Shown piece after piece: positions 45,501 to 54,528 of a stretch of DNA of 64,000 nucleotides. Position 1 is the stretch's first letter, and each line of letters begins with the position of its first letter. Both the position numbers and the translations under genes were made by a program. Source of the DNA: Flavimobilis massiliensis (lineage in GTDB: Bacteria; Actinomycetota; Actinomycetes; Actinomycetales; Cellulomonadaceae); assembly GCF_900240335.1 (NCBI RefSeq), contig NZ_LT964979.1, forward strand, positions 2,232,001-2,296,000, in the 5' to 3' direction. The notes under the pieces are model-generated. The model was not told where the DNA came from, searched no databases, and saw nothing but the letters and a program-made list of their open reading frames with translations.

Positions 45501-46896
45501 CGACGAGCTCGGCCTGCGCGAGCCCCCGCAGGACGGTGTCGCGGTTGCCCATCGACGCGGCGGGGTTGGTGCAGATGATCCACACGGCACGGACGTCACC
45601 GTCCGCGAGGCGCTCGAACATCTCGACCGTGCCGCGGCCCGAGGACTCCGCGCGGATCGTCCCGGGCGCGAGCCCCCACCTCTCCTCGACGAACGCGCGG
45701 TCGTCGTCGGAGAGCACGGAGCGCTGGCCGGGCAGGCCCGGGCCCATGTAGCCCATCTCGCGGCCGCCCATCGCGTTGGGCTGTCCCGTGAGCGAGAACG
45801 GGCCGGCGCCCGGGCGGCAGATCGCTCCCGTGAGGAGGTGGAGGTTGATGAGCGCGTTCGTGCTCCACGTGCCGTGGACCGACTGGTTGAGGCCCATCGT
45901 CCAGCACGACACCCAGCGGCCCCCGGCCGCGACGACGAGGTCCGCGACCTCGCGCAGCTGCGCCTCGGGGACGCCCGTGAGGCGCTCGACCTCGTCGGCC
46001 GGGTAGTCGCCGAGCATCGCCTCGAGCTCGTCCCAGCCCTCGGTGTGCTCGGCGAGGAAATCCTCGTCGAGGCCGCCCGCCTCGACGACGAGCCGGGCGA
46101 GGCCGTTGAGCAGCGCGACGTCCGTGCCCGGCCGCACGGCGAGGTGGAGGTCCGCCTTGTCGGCGGTCGCGGTGCGGCGCGGGTCGATGACGACGAGCTT
46201 CGCGCCCGCGCGCACGCGGTCGAGCATGCGCAGGAAGAGGATGGGGTGGCAGTCGGCCATGTTCGCGCCGATGATGACGAAGAGGTCGGCCTCGTCGAGG
46301 TCGTCGTACGACCCGGGCGGGGCGTCGGAGCCGAGCGAGAGCTTGTAGCCCGTCCCGGCGCTCGCCATGCACAGGCGCGAGTTCGACTCGATCCAGCGCG
46401 TACGCATCGCGCCCTTCGCGAGCTTGTTCGAGAGGTACTGCGCCTCGATGCTCATCTGCCCCGAGACGTAGAGCGCGACCGCGTCCGGGCCGTGCTCGGC
46501 GATGATCTCGGTGAACCTCGCCGCGATCGACCCGATCGTCTCGGCGAGCGGCGCGGGGGCGAGGTCGCCCCCGCGCTCGGCGCGCACGAGGGCGCTCGTC
46601 GCACGTCCGCCCGCGCCGAGGACGTCGACGGTCGTCGCGCCCTTTGTGCACAGGCGGCCACGGTTGGCCGGGTGCTCGGCGTCGCCGCGCGACGCCGTCG
46701 CGGTGCACGCGCCGTCCTCGTGACGGACGACGTCGAGCGCGATGCCGCAGCCGACGCCACAGTAGCCGCACACCGTGCGCACCGTGCCGGGACCTGCGGG
46801 CGCGAACCCCTCGACCGGGCCGCTCGACCCGGGTTCCGCGCGGACCACGGCTCCCGGGTCGAGGGCCCCGGCAGCCGTGGTGGTCGTCGCCGTCAC
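42568..46896 (-). CDS. Fused assimilatory nitrate reductase / sulfite-reductase-type flavoprotein
   Basis: 1442-aa protein. Residues 40-90 bind [4Fe-4S] through Cys43, Cys46, Cys50 and Cys83 (CGYCGVGC...CTKG). Residues ~90-700 are the molybdopterin-guanine-dinucleotide nitrate reductase core, including the MGD-binding segment HQWHTMTKTGKVAKLNRLAP. A Gly/Ala linker follows. At ~800-950 is a flavodoxin domain (VVVLWSSQTGTAEELAARVA), then a Ser/Gly/Thr linker, then a FAD/NADPH reductase domain (RQYSISSTPLVSPG; MVGPGTGVAPFLGF; FVCGDASRMAKDVDQAL). Electrons therefore pass NADPH-FAD-FMN-FeS-Mo in one chain. The GTG start is directly after the narK stop. Confidence 0.93.
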   Translation of the reverse strand: MTATTTTAAGALDPGAVVRAEPGSSGPVEGFAPAGPGTVRTVCGYCGVGCGIALDVVRHEDGACTATASRGDAEHPANRGRLCTKGATTVDVLGAGGRATSALVRAERGGDLAPAPLAETIGSIAARFTEIIAEHGPDAVALYVSGQMSIEAQYLSNKLAKGAMRTRWIESNSRLCMASAGTGYKLSLGSDAPPGSYDDLDEADLFVIIGANMADCHPILFLRMLDRVRAGAKLVVIDPRRTATADKADLHLAVRPGTDVALLNGLARLVVEAGGLDEDFLAEHTEGWDELEAMLGDYPADEVERLTGVPEAQLREVADLVVAAGGRWVSCWTMGLNQSVHGTWSTNALINLHLLTGAICRPGAGPFSLTGQPNAMGGREMGYMGPGLPGQRSVLSDDDRAFVEERWGLAPGTIRAESSGRGTVEMFERLADGDVRAVWIICTNPAASMGNRDTVLRGLAQAELVVVQDAFADTDTTRHADVVLPAATWAESDGVMVNSERNATLARGAVPPPGDALPDWQLVSMVARAMGYAGFDHASASEVFEEIRQFTNPATGYDLRGITHDRLREGPVQWPAAPDGPRRNPVRYLNDGVHSPVLVHADGTQPRLRFATASGRARLWARPHMPAAELPDDDFPFLLTTGRVQHQWHTMTKTGKVAKLNRLAPAPFCEINPEDAERLGVRAGDGLEIVSRRGRAVLPATVTDRVPPGCLFAPIHWNDLAGPGLSINSVTNDAVDPLSFQPELKISAVTLTVVPAPVPDEPEVAAPAMGGGLGAAGGLGSPGALGALGDALGLGPIGAPPELDDTGRRYLAGFLAGLGTGAAAPGTPVLPASAPLTAEQAEWVDGMLAGAFSRAGSGIVVREAGPTVREVVVLWSSQTGTAEELAARVAAHLTSAGTAARLLGTSATSPGDLPRDADIIMVSSTFGDGDAPDDGVDFWESLVDPGARRLEGSRFAVLALGDASFERFCGHGRRLDHRLAELGAQRLVPRADTEAGDDDRVDAWLAELTAALTAGDPVGDTVTPGAGPADDDAPSSGTPSSGTASSGAAASSGTTTTSPREPEIPTGPPVATRKEPGEAVLVEARLLSGEGSAKEVRHVVLDVSGSGRAVTYRAGDALAVHPTNAAALVAEWCDVTGWDPAATVALDGADVVLGDALAHRLDLTRTTSDLLTLVAERSGDDGLRRLLRRDNRDDLARWTWCRQPVDVLAELAPHLPAADVLATLRPLAPRQYSISSTPLVSPGQVSLTMSVVRYTSPAGAARGGLCSTFLADAAPGTLVPVHVQPTERFRPPAPDARAIMVGPGTGVAPFLGFLDERRAAGHTGASWLFFGEQHEATDFYHADRMREMLADGTLTRLDTAFSRDQRTKVYVQDRMREHGARLWSWLEDGASFFVCGDASRMAKDVDQALRDVVATHGRMPPDDAAAYVRRLTAARRYVRDVY

Positions 46897-48333
46897 TCAG
46901 ACGCCTGCCGCACCGAGCGTCGAGCCGCGCCGGGCGTACACGGCCCACGTGAGGGCCCCGAGCACCGCGTAGACGCCGACGACGACCCACAGCGCCGCCT
47001 CGATGCCGCCGGTCGCGGCCGTCGAGGCCGCGAAGCCGCGCGGGACGAGGAAGCCGCCGAACGCGCCGACGGCTCCCGCGATGCCGAGGCACCCGGCCGC
47101 GACGCGCGCCCGGTGCGCGCGGTCCGCGTCGTCGGTCGCGCCGTGGCGGAAGACCGCGGGGATCATGCGGTAGACCGAGCCGTTGCCCGCGCCGGTCGCG
47201 ACGAAGAGGACGAGGAACGAGCCGAGGAAGCCCGCGAACGACCCGGCGCGCAGCGCGAGGATCGCGCCGATGACGCCCGCGGCCATGACGGTGAGCGCGA
47301 CGAGCGTGATGCGGGCGCCGCCGAGGCGGTCGGCGAGCGTGCCGCCGAGCGGGCGGGCGACCGAGCCGACGAGCGCGCCGAGGAACGCGATCGACACGGT
47401 GACCTCGGGGAACGTTCCCTTGAGGAGCGTCGGGAAGACGCTCGAGAACCCGATGAACGAGCCGAACGTGCCGATGTAGATCGCCGAGATGAGCCACGTG
47501 TGGCCGTGCGTCGCGGCCTGCGCGTATGCCTTCGTGTCGGAGCGTGCGCCCCGGAGGTTGTCCATGCCCCGCCAGGCGAGGACGGCGGCGAGCAGGACGA
47601 GCGGGATGATGAGCAGTCCTGCGCGCTCGAGGTGGACACCGGTCGCGGTGACGACGACGAGCGGCACGACGAGCTGGACGGCCGCGGTGCCGAGGTTGCC
47701 GCCCGCGGCGTTGAGGCCGAGGGCCCTGCCCTTGCCGGACTCGGGGTAGAAGAACGAGATGTTGGCCATCGAGCTCGCGAAGTTGCCGCCGCCGAGGCCC
47801 GCGAGGGATGCGACGAGCAGGAGCGTGCCGAACGAGGTCGTCGGGTCCTGGACCACGAGGACGAGCGCGGTGAGCGGCAGGAGCAGCAGGAGCGCGGAGA
47901 CGACGGTCCAGTTCCGGCCGCCGAGGACGGGGACGGCGAACGTGTAGGGGATGCGCAGGGTCGCGCCGACGAGGCTCGGCACGGCGATGAGCCAGAACAT
48001 CTGGTCGACCGTGAGGTCGAAGCCTGCGGCGGGGAGCTGGGGGACGACGACGCTCCACAGGGCCCAGACGACGAAGCCGAGGAACTCGGCGTAGACGGAG
48101 GTGCTGAGGTTGCGTCGGGCGATCCTGCGGCCGACGGCGATCCACTGCGCCTCGTTCTCGGGGTTCCAGCCGTCGAGCCAGCGTCCCGGGCGGCGGGTGA
48201 CGCCCGCGCCGAGCGGGGTCCCGACGGCCGTCGTGCGGGCGTGCTGCGTGCTGGTGGGCGGTGTGCCGTCGGCTGGGGCCTGGGCTGCGGCCGTCTCCTC
48301 GGGCGCGCCGGGTGCGAGCGGTTCGTGCGTCAT
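46897..48333 (-). CDS. narK: Nitrate/nitrite transporter
   Basis: 478-aa MFS protein of the NarK/NasA type with twelve membrane segments and a ~65-residue Thr/Ala/Pro-rich cytoplasmic head. Nitrate-signature motifs are present: GLGGGNFASSMANISFFYPE near residue 180 and AGAGNGSVYRMIP near residue 380. The ATG at 48333 follows GGAGG. It is first in the narK - nitrate reductase unit, with the GlnR-like box 53-91 bp upstream. Confidence 0.94.
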   Translation of the reverse strand: MTHEPLAPGAPEETAAAQAPADGTPPTSTQHARTTAVGTPLGAGVTRRPGRWLDGWNPENEAQWIAVGRRIARRNLSTSVYAEFLGFVVWALWSVVVPQLPAAGFDLTVDQMFWLIAVPSLVGATLRIPYTFAVPVLGGRNWTVVSALLLLLPLTALVLVVQDPTTSFGTLLLVASLAGLGGGNFASSMANISFFYPESGKGRALGLNAAGGNLGTAAVQLVVPLVVVTATGVHLERAGLLIIPLVLLAAVLAWRGMDNLRGARSDTKAYAQAATHGHTWLISAIYIGTFGSFIGFSSVFPTLLKGTFPEVTVSIAFLGALVGSVARPLGGTLADRLGGARITLVALTVMAAGVIGAILALRAGSFAGFLGSFLVLFVATGAGNGSVYRMIPAVFRHGATDDADRAHRARVAAGCLGIAGAVGAFGGFLVPRGFAASTAATGGIEAALWVVVGVYAVLGALTWAVYARRGSTLGAAGV

Positions 48334-48385
48334 GGGGCCTCCGCGGTCTCGTGCGGTTCGGGACGCTCCGACGCTAGGCACGGGA

Positions 48386-48424
48386 TGTTTCCGGTCCCGC
48401 GTGCCTCTGTTGCGCCGACGCAAC
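48386..48424 (-). promoter_or_regulatory. GlnR/NnaR-like box upstream of narK
   Basis: On the minus strand GTTGC-n6-GCAAC is followed after 11 bp by GGACCGGAAACA, the same layout as upstream of nirB. A further palindrome, GTTGCGTTCGCAAC, is at 48478-48491. The remainder of the 312-bp gap to mnhA contains only a weak -10 (TAAACT near 48556). Confidence 0.55.
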
Positions 48425-48645
48425 CTTTCGCGCACGACGCCTCGGGGGTGCGTGTGAGGTCCGGTCCGCGCAGGGGAGTTGCGTTCGCAACTTTTCCCAG
48501 GAGCGAACATGGCATGTGCCACACCACGCAGGCCCCTCGGGCAGGGCTGCGGTGGGTAAACTCTGAGGAAGTTCTCCGGCGGGCGGCCCTCGTGCGTCGC
48601 GGCCGGGGGGCCGACCGCCTCCCGCCCCGACGGACGGATACGGAC

Positions 48646-51600
48646 GTGCCGCAGCTGCTCATCGCCCACCTCGCGATGGCCCTTGCTGCGCCCGCGCTCG
48701 TGAGGTTCCTCGGCCGCCGGGCGTTCCTCGTCCTCGCGCTCGCCCCCGCGTCCGCCGCCGTCTACGCGCTCACGTTGACGAGCCGCGTCATGCGCGGCGA
48801 GCACCCCGTGAGCGTCACGCCGTGGATCGACGCGCTCGGCCTCGACCTCGTCTTCCGCATGGACACCCTCTCGTGGTTCCTCCTGCTCATCTCGGGTGGC
48901 GTCGGCGCGGTCGTCCTCGTGTACTGCTCGTCGTACTTCTCCGCGAACGCCCGCGGCACCGGGCGCTTCGCGGCCGTCCTCACGGCCTTCGCGGGCGCGA
49001 TGGTTGGTCTCGTCACGGCCGACGACATGCTGCTCCTCTTCGTCTTCTGGGAGCTGACGACCGTCTTCTCCTACCTGCTCATCGGCCACTACGCGGACCG
49101 CAAGTCCTCACGTCGCGCCGCGATGCAGGCGATCGTCGTCACGACGTTCGGCGGGCTCGCGATGCTCGGCGGCATCGTCGTCCTCGGCGAGACTGCGGGC
49201 ACGTACCTGCTCTCGGAGGTGCTCGCTGCACCGCCCACCGGCACGCTCGTCACCGTCGCCGTCGTCCTCATGCTCGTCGGTGCCGTGACGAAGTCCGCGC
49301 TCCTGCCGTTCCACTTCTGGCTGCCGGGCGCGATGGCCGCGCCGACGCCCGTCTCGGCGTACCTCCACGCCGCCGCCATGGTGAAGGCGGGCGTCTACCT
49401 CGTCGCGCGCCTCGCCCCCGGCTTCGCCGACCTCGACGCGTGGCGGGTCACCGTCATCGTCCTCGGCGCGGGCACGCTCCTGCTCGGCGGCTACCGGGCG
49501 CTGCGGCAGAACGACCTCAAGCTCGTCCTCGCGTTCGGCACCGTCTCCCAGCTCGGGTTCATCATCCTGCTCGTCGGCCTCGGCACGAGGTCGGCGGCGC
49601 TCGCGGGCCTCGCGATGATCGGCGCGCACGCGATGTTCAAGGCCGCGCTGTTCCTCGTCACCGGCGTCGTCGACGCCGCGACCGGCACGCGTGACCTGCG
49701 GCGCCTCACGGGCGTCGGCCGACGCCTGCCGCTCGCCGCGACGGCCGGCGGCCTCGCCATCGCGTCGATGATCGGCCTGCCGCCGCTTGCGGGCTACGTC
49801 GCGAAGGAGGGGGCGCTCGAGTCGCTCGTCCACGACGGGGTCCCGGGTGCGGACCCGTGGGTGTCGGTGGTCCTCCTCGCGGCCGTCGTCGTCGGCTCGA
49901 TGCTCACCTTCGCGTACGGCCTGCGCTTCTGGTGGGGCGCATTCGCGTCGAAGGCGCCGTGCCCGGCGCCCGCGCCGCGGCCCGTCGCACCCGGGGAGGC
50001 ACCCCCGGCCGAGGTCGACGTCACCCAGATCGACCCCGAGCAGATCCACGCGCAACCGAGCCTCCTCGTGTGGCCGCCGCTGCTCCTCGCGGTCCTCGGG
50101 CTCGCGGCCGCGCTCGTCCCGCACCTCGGCGAGAACCTCCTCGCGCCGCACGCCGCGCTCTACCCGGCGGGCGAGGCGGGGCACCTCACGCTGTGGGGCG
50201 GCGTCGGTCCCGCGTTCTGGAGCACCGTCGCGATCGTCGTCGCGGGCACGCTGCTGTTCGTCGCCCGCCGCCGCGTCGAGGCCCTCCAGTCGCGCATGCC
50301 GCACATCCCCGAGGCCGAGCGCGTCTACCGACGCTTCATGCGTCGCCTCGACGAGGTCGCGGCCGACGTCACCTCGGTGACGCAGCGTGGCTCGCTGCCC
50401 CTCTACCTCGGCATCATCCTCGGCACGCTCGTCATCGCCGTCGGGGGAGTGCTCGTCGCCGACGGCGCGTGGCCCGAGCAGGTCGTGCTCGCGTCGAACC
50501 CCGGCCAGGTGCTCGTCGCCGGGGTGACGGCGGTCGCCGCGGTGCTCGCGGCGCGGGCCCGACGGCGGCTCAAGGCCGTCCTCCTCGTCGGCGTCACGGG
50601 CTACGGCACGGCCGTGCTCTTCATGCTCCACGGCGCGCCGGACCTCGCGCTCACGCAGGTGCTCGTCGAGACGATCACGCTCGTCGTCTTCGTGCTCGCG
50701 CTGCGGCGCCTGCCCGCGTACTTCTCCGACCGGCCGCTCGCGAGCTCGCGCTTCGTGCGGCTCGGCATCGCGATCGCCGTCGGACTCACCGTCGCCGCGA
50801 TGGCGCTCACCGTGCCGGGCGCGCGCATCCACGAGCCCGTCTCCGTCGACTTCCCGGAGGAGGTCTACGTCTACGGCGGCGGCAAGAACATCGTCAACGT
50901 CGTCCTCGTCGACACGCGCGCCTGGGACACGATGGGCGAGATCTCCGTGCTCCTCGTCGCCGCGACGGGCGTCGCGAGCCTCGTCTTCCTGCGTCGCCGC
51001 AGCGGTGAGATCCTGCGCGCGCCGCGGGCCGCCGCGGGCGTCGGGGCACTCGTGCCGCAGCAGGTCGACGAGGCGCTCGGCCGGCTGCCGCGCGTCCCCC
51101 AGCTGCGCGGCACCGCACCGCAGGCCCTCCTCGACCGCGCCGCGCGCGCAGGGGTGTGGCTGCGCGGCGGACGCACGCTCGCACCGCAGCGACGCTCGGT
51201 CGTCTTCGAGGTTGCGACGCGCCTGCTCTTCCACTCGATGATCGTCTTCGCCGCTTTCCTGCTGTTCTCGGGGCACAACGCACCCGGCGGCGGATTCGCG
51301 GCCGGGCTCGTCACGGGCATCGCGATCATCATCCGGTACCTCGCCGCGGGTCGGTACGAGCTCGGCGAGGCCGCGCCCATCCACCCGGGCCTCCTCCTCG
51401 GCACGGGCCTGTTCCTCTCCGTCGGCGTCGGGCTCGTGCCCGTGCTCTTCGGCGGCGAGCCGCTGCAGAGCTTCATCATCCAGACGGACCTGCCGCTGCT
51501 CGGGCACGTCAAGCTCGTGACGTCCGTGTTCTTCGATCTTGGGGTGTTCCTCGTCGTCATCGGGCTCGTCCTCGACATCCTGCGCTCGCTCGGCGCGGAG

Positions 51601-51744
51601 ATCGACCGGCAGACGGACACGGCGCCGCGTGAGCAGGACGGCACGTACGGCGCGGCCGCGGTCCTCGACGACGCACGCGCGGTCCGCAAGGCGCTCGACG
51701 CCGCCGGCCTGCGCCCGCACCGCACGGACGGAGGCTCGCGATGA
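48646..51744 (+). CDS. mnhA: Na+/H+ antiporter subunit A, fused with B domain
   Basis: 1032-aa MrpA-type protein with about twenty membrane helices. The complex I-like core has DTLSWFLLLISGGVGAVVLVY, the ELTTVFSYLLIGH glutamate helix and KSALLPFHFWLPGAMAAPTP with the proton-path Lys. A MrpB domain begins near residue 858 (TRLLFHSMIVFAAFLLFSGH, then NAPGGGFAAGLVTG). The A-B fusion explains why no separate mnhB follows. The start is the GTG at 48646, judged from where the first helix begins. First gene of a tightly overlapping A(B)-C-D-E-F-G operon. Confidence 0.93.
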   Translation: MPQLLIAHLAMALAAPALVRFLGRRAFLVLALAPASAAVYALTLTSRVMRGEHPVSVTPWIDALGLDLVFRMDTLSWFLLLISGGVGAVVLVYCSSYFSANARGTGRFAAVLTAFAGAMVGLVTADDMLLLFVFWELTTVFSYLLIGHYADRKSSRRAAMQAIVVTTFGGLAMLGGIVVLGETAGTYLLSEVLAAPPTGTLVTVAVVLMLVGAVTKSALLPFHFWLPGAMAAPTPVSAYLHAAAMVKAGVYLVARLAPGFADLDAWRVTVIVLGAGTLLLGGYRALRQNDLKLVLAFGTVSQLGFIILLVGLGTRSAALAGLAMIGAHAMFKAALFLVTGVVDAATGTRDLRRLTGVGRRLPLAATAGGLAIASMIGLPPLAGYVAKEGALESLVHDGVPGADPWVSVVLLAAVVVGSMLTFAYGLRFWWGAFASKAPCPAPAPRPVAPGEAPPAEVDVTQIDPEQIHAQPSLLVWPPLLLAVLGLAAALVPHLGENLLAPHAALYPAGEAGHLTLWGGVGPAFWSTVAIVVAGTLLFVARRRVEALQSRMPHIPEAERVYRRFMRRLDEVAADVTSVTQRGSLPLYLGIILGTLVIAVGGVLVADGAWPEQVVLASNPGQVLVAGVTAVAAVLAARARRRLKAVLLVGVTGYGTAVLFMLHGAPDLALTQVLVETITLVVFVLALRRLPAYFSDRPLASSRFVRLGIAIAVGLTVAAMALTVPGARIHEPVSVDFPEEVYVYGGGKNIVNVVLVDTRAWDTMGEISVLLVAATGVASLVFLRRRSGEILRAPRAAAGVGALVPQQVDEALGRLPRVPQLRGTAPQALLDRAARAGVWLRGGRTLAPQRRSVVFEVATRLLFHSMIVFAAFLLFSGHNAPGGGFAAGLVTGIAIIIRYLAAGRYELGEAAPIHPGLLLGTGLFLSVGVGLVPVLFGGEPLQSFIIQTDLPLLGHVKLVTSVFFDLGVFLVVIGLVLDILRSLGAEIDRQTDTAPREQDGTYGAAAVLDDARAVRKALDAAGLRPHRTDGGSR

Positions 51745-52280
51745 TCGACATGACCCCCTCCCTCGCGCTCGTCGTCGTCATCGGCGTGCTCGTCGCCTCG
51801 GGCGTCTACCTCCTGCTCGAGCGGTCGCTCTCCCGCGTGCTGCTCGGCGTCCTCATGCTCGGCAACGGCGTCAACCTACTCTTCATGGTCGCCTCGGGCC
51901 GCGCTGGCAAGGCGCCGATCATCGGCTCGGCCGAGCCCTCGGAGATGAGCGACCCGCTGCCCCAGGCGATGGTCCTCACCGCGATCGTCATCGCGCTCGG
52001 CATGGTCGGCTTCGTCATGTCGATGGCGTACCGCTCGTGGCAGCTCAACGGCCACGACGAGGTGCAGGACGACCTCGAGGACCGTCGCGTCGCCCGCAAG
52101 GCCGCCGCGAACGCACCCGCGTACGAGGACGCGGACTCCGCGGACTCGGGCGAGACCCTCGACGAGGACGCCGCGGCGACGCGCGACGAGACGATCCACG
52201 ACGACGAGGAACACACCGTGCCCGCCGCCCCGTCCGACACCGCCGCAACGCCCGGCACGCCCGAGGGAGGTGACGCATGA
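51741..52280 (+). CDS. mnhC: Na+/H+ antiporter subunit C
   Basis: 179-aa NuoK-like MrpC: three helices including YLLLERSLSRVLLGVLMLGNGVNLL and DPLPQAMVLTAIVIALGMVGF. About 75 extra acidic residues at the C-terminus (DSADSGETLDEDAAATRDE) are not found in minimal family members. ATG overlaps the mnhA stop. Confidence 0.92.
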   Translation: MIDMTPSLALVVVIGVLVASGVYLLLERSLSRVLLGVLMLGNGVNLLFMVASGRAGKAPIIGSAEPSEMSDPLPQAMVLTAIVIALGMVGFVMSMAYRSWQLNGHDEVQDDLEDRRVARKAAANAPAYEDADSADSGETLDEDAAATRDETIHDDEEHTVPAAPSDTAATPGTPEGGDA

Positions 52281-53890
52281 CCTCTGCCCTCGTCCCGCTG
52301 CCCGTCATGCTGCCGCTCTTCGGCGCGGGCCTCGCGCTCGCCCTGTGGAAGCACACGCGCGCCCAGCGCATCATCACCGTCGTCGTCCTCGCGCTCATGC
52401 TCGCGGTCGGTGTCGGTCTCATCGTCGCAGCGGACGCCGGACCGGTCGTCGTCGACGTCGGCGGCTGGGCTGCGCCCGTCGGCATCGTCCTCGTCGCGGA
52501 CCGGCTCTCGGCGCTCATGGTGACGGTGTCGTCGCTCGTGCTGCTGTGCGTCTTCCTCTACTCGCTCGGGCAGGGCATCGCTGACGGCGACGACGAGGCA
52601 CCCGTCGCGATCTACCACCCGACGTACCTCGTTCTCGCCGCGGGCGTCTCGAACGCGTTCCTCACGGGCGACCTCTTCAACCTCTACGTCGGCTTCGAGA
52701 TCCTCCTCGCGGCGTCCTACGTGCTGCTCACGCTCGGCGGGACGGGCTCGCGCATCCGGGCGGGCACGATCTACGTCGTCGTGTCCCTTGTGTCCTCGGC
52801 GCTCTTCCTCGTCGCACTCGCGATGATCTACGCGGCGACGGGCACGGTGAACCTCGCGCAGCTCGCGGAGCGGCTCCCCGAGATCGACGCGACGACGCGC
52901 CTCGTCCTCGAGATCCTCCTCATGCTCGCGTTCGGCATCAAGGCGGCGATCTTCCCGCTGTCGGCGTGGCTCCCGGACTCCTACCCGACGGCACCCGCGC
53001 CGGTCACCGCGGTCTTCGCGGGCCTCCTCACGAAGGTCGGCATCTACGCGATCATCCGCACGCAGACGCTGCTCTTCCCGGACGACCGGCTCGACGACGT
53101 GCTGCTCGTCGCCGCGCTCCTCACGATGCTCGTCGGGATCCTCGGCGCGGTCGCGCAGGACGACATCAAACGACTCCTGTCGTTCACGCTCGTCAGCCAC
53201 ATCGGCTACATGGTGCTCGGCATCGCGCTGTCCTCGCAGGCGGGCCTCACCGCGACCGTCTTCTACGTCGTCCACCACATCACGGTGCAGACGACGCTGT
53301 TCCTCGTCGTCGGGCTCATGGAACGTATCGGCGGGACGACGTCCCTCGCGCGGCTCGGCGGTCTCGCGAAGATCGCGCCGCTGCTCGCGATCCTCTTCTT
53401 CGTTCCAGCGATGAACCTCGCGGGCATCCCGCCGCTGTCGGGCTTCCTCGGCAAGGTCGGGCTGCTCCAGGGCGCGGTGCAGCTCGGCACCCCGCTTGGA
53501 TACCTGCTCGTGGGCGGGGGGCTCGTGACGTCGCTCCTCACGCTCTACGCGATCGTCAAGGCGTGGAACAAGGCGTTCTGGCAGACGCCGCCGCAGGAGA
53601 TCCGGCCGCAGCGACTGCCGTCGGGCATGGTCGGGGCGACGCTCGCGCTCGTCGTGTTCGGCCTCTCGCTCACGGTCGCGGCCGGGCCGCTGTTCGACTA
53701 CGCGGGCCGGGCGGCGGAGACGCTGCGCGCCCGCACGCCCTACACGGCTGCGGTGCTCGGCCCGGACGGCCGGGGCGAGGGCACGTCGAACGACGTCGTG
53801 CCGGACGGCGGCACCGTCCTGCCCGACGTCCCCGACGACGGCACTCCCTCGCCGACCCCCGCCGAGAGCTCGACGGAGGTGACTGGATGA
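52277..53890 (+). CDS. mnhD: Na+/H+ antiporter subunit D
   Basis: 537-aa NuoN/M-like MrpD with about fourteen helices. Conserved segments are NLYVGFEILLAASYVLLTLG, the KAAIFPLSAWLPDSYPTAPA lysine helix, and DIKRLLSFTLVSHIGYMVLG. A ~60-residue Pro/Asp tail follows the last helix. ATG overlaps the mnhC stop. Confidence 0.94.
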   Translation: MTSALVPLPVMLPLFGAGLALALWKHTRAQRIITVVVLALMLAVGVGLIVAADAGPVVVDVGGWAAPVGIVLVADRLSALMVTVSSLVLLCVFLYSLGQGIADGDDEAPVAIYHPTYLVLAAGVSNAFLTGDLFNLYVGFEILLAASYVLLTLGGTGSRIRAGTIYVVVSLVSSALFLVALAMIYAATGTVNLAQLAERLPEIDATTRLVLEILLMLAFGIKAAIFPLSAWLPDSYPTAPAPVTAVFAGLLTKVGIYAIIRTQTLLFPDDRLDDVLLVAALLTMLVGILGAVAQDDIKRLLSFTLVSHIGYMVLGIALSSQAGLTATVFYVVHHITVQTTLFLVVGLMERIGGTTSLARLGGLAKIAPLLAILFFVPAMNLAGIPPLSGFLGKVGLLQGAVQLGTPLGYLLVGGGLVTSLLTLYAIVKAWNKAFWQTPPQEIRPQRLPSGMVGATLALVVFGLSLTVAAGPLFDYAGRAAETLRARTPYTAAVLGPDGRGEGTSNDVVPDGGTVLPDVPDDGTPSPTPAESSTEVTG

Positions 53891-54528
53891 ACCCGCACGC
53901 ACGGCGCCGGGCACTCGTCACCCAGTGGCCGACGATCCTGTGGCTCACGGCCGTGTGGACGTTCCTCTGGGGCGAGATCACGTGGGCGAACGTCCTCGGC
54001 GGCCTCGCCATCGGCATCATCGTGACGCTCGTGTTCCCGCTGCCTGCGATGGGCCTGCCGATCAGGATTCGGCCGTGGCACCTGCTGCGGCTCGCCGGGT
54101 TCTTCCTGGGCTCGCTCGTCGTCGCGTCGTTCCAGGTCGCGTGGCAGGCGCTGTCACCGCGGACGCAGGTGCGCGGCGCCGTCGTCGGCGTGCGGCTGCG
54201 CAACCCTGCCGACCTCTACCTCACCGTGACCGCGGAGCTCTCGACGCTCGTCCCGGGGACGCTCGTCGTCGAGGCGCAGCGCATCACCGGCATGATCTAC
54301 CTCCACGTGCTCGACCTTGCGGCGTCGGGCGGCGAGGAGAAGGTCCGGCAGGACGTCCTCGACCTCGAGGAGCACGTGCTGCACGCGCTCGCATCGGACG
54401 AGGAGCTCGAACGGGCCGGGCTCGTCGTGCCGCGCCGCTGGTCGGTGCGGCGGCCCGCGAAGGCCGCGGCACCCGCACCCGCGCACTCGTCCGAGGCCGC
54501 GCCCGCACCCCCGGGGGAGGACGCATGA
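53887..54528 (+). CDS. mnhE: Na+/H+ antiporter subunit E
   Basis: 213-aa MrpE. Three N-terminal hydrophobic segments (TILWLTAVWTFLWGEITWAN; GGLAIGIIVTLVFPLPAMGL) precede a soluble domain with AELSTLVPGTLVVEAQRI and YLHVLDLAA, the family's signature. The C-terminal 30 residues are Ala/Pro-rich. ATG overlaps the mnhD stop. Confidence 0.92.
   Translation: MNPHARRRALVTQWPTILWLTAVWTFLWGEITWANVLGGLAIGIIVTLVFPLPAMGLPIRIRPWHLLRLAGFFLGSLVVASFQVAWQALSPRTQVRGAVVGVRLRNPADLYLTVTAELSTLVPGTLVVEAQRITGMIYLHVLDLAASGGEEKVRQDVLDLEEHVLHALASDEELERAGLVVPRRWSVRRPAKAAAPAPAHSSEAAPAPPGEDA

Noticed and set aside
42403..48645. A very long plus-strand open frame opposite narK and the nitrate reductase gene
   Set aside because: It is highly Arg/Ala/Glu-rich with no domain, and is explained by the high GC of the genes on the other strand. 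Only the part from 48646 (mnhA) is real.
49108..51720. Long minus-strand open frame opposite mnhA
   Set aside because: Low-complexity Arg/Asp/Glu/His composition and no ribosome site. The plus strand encodes a clear antiporter subunit.
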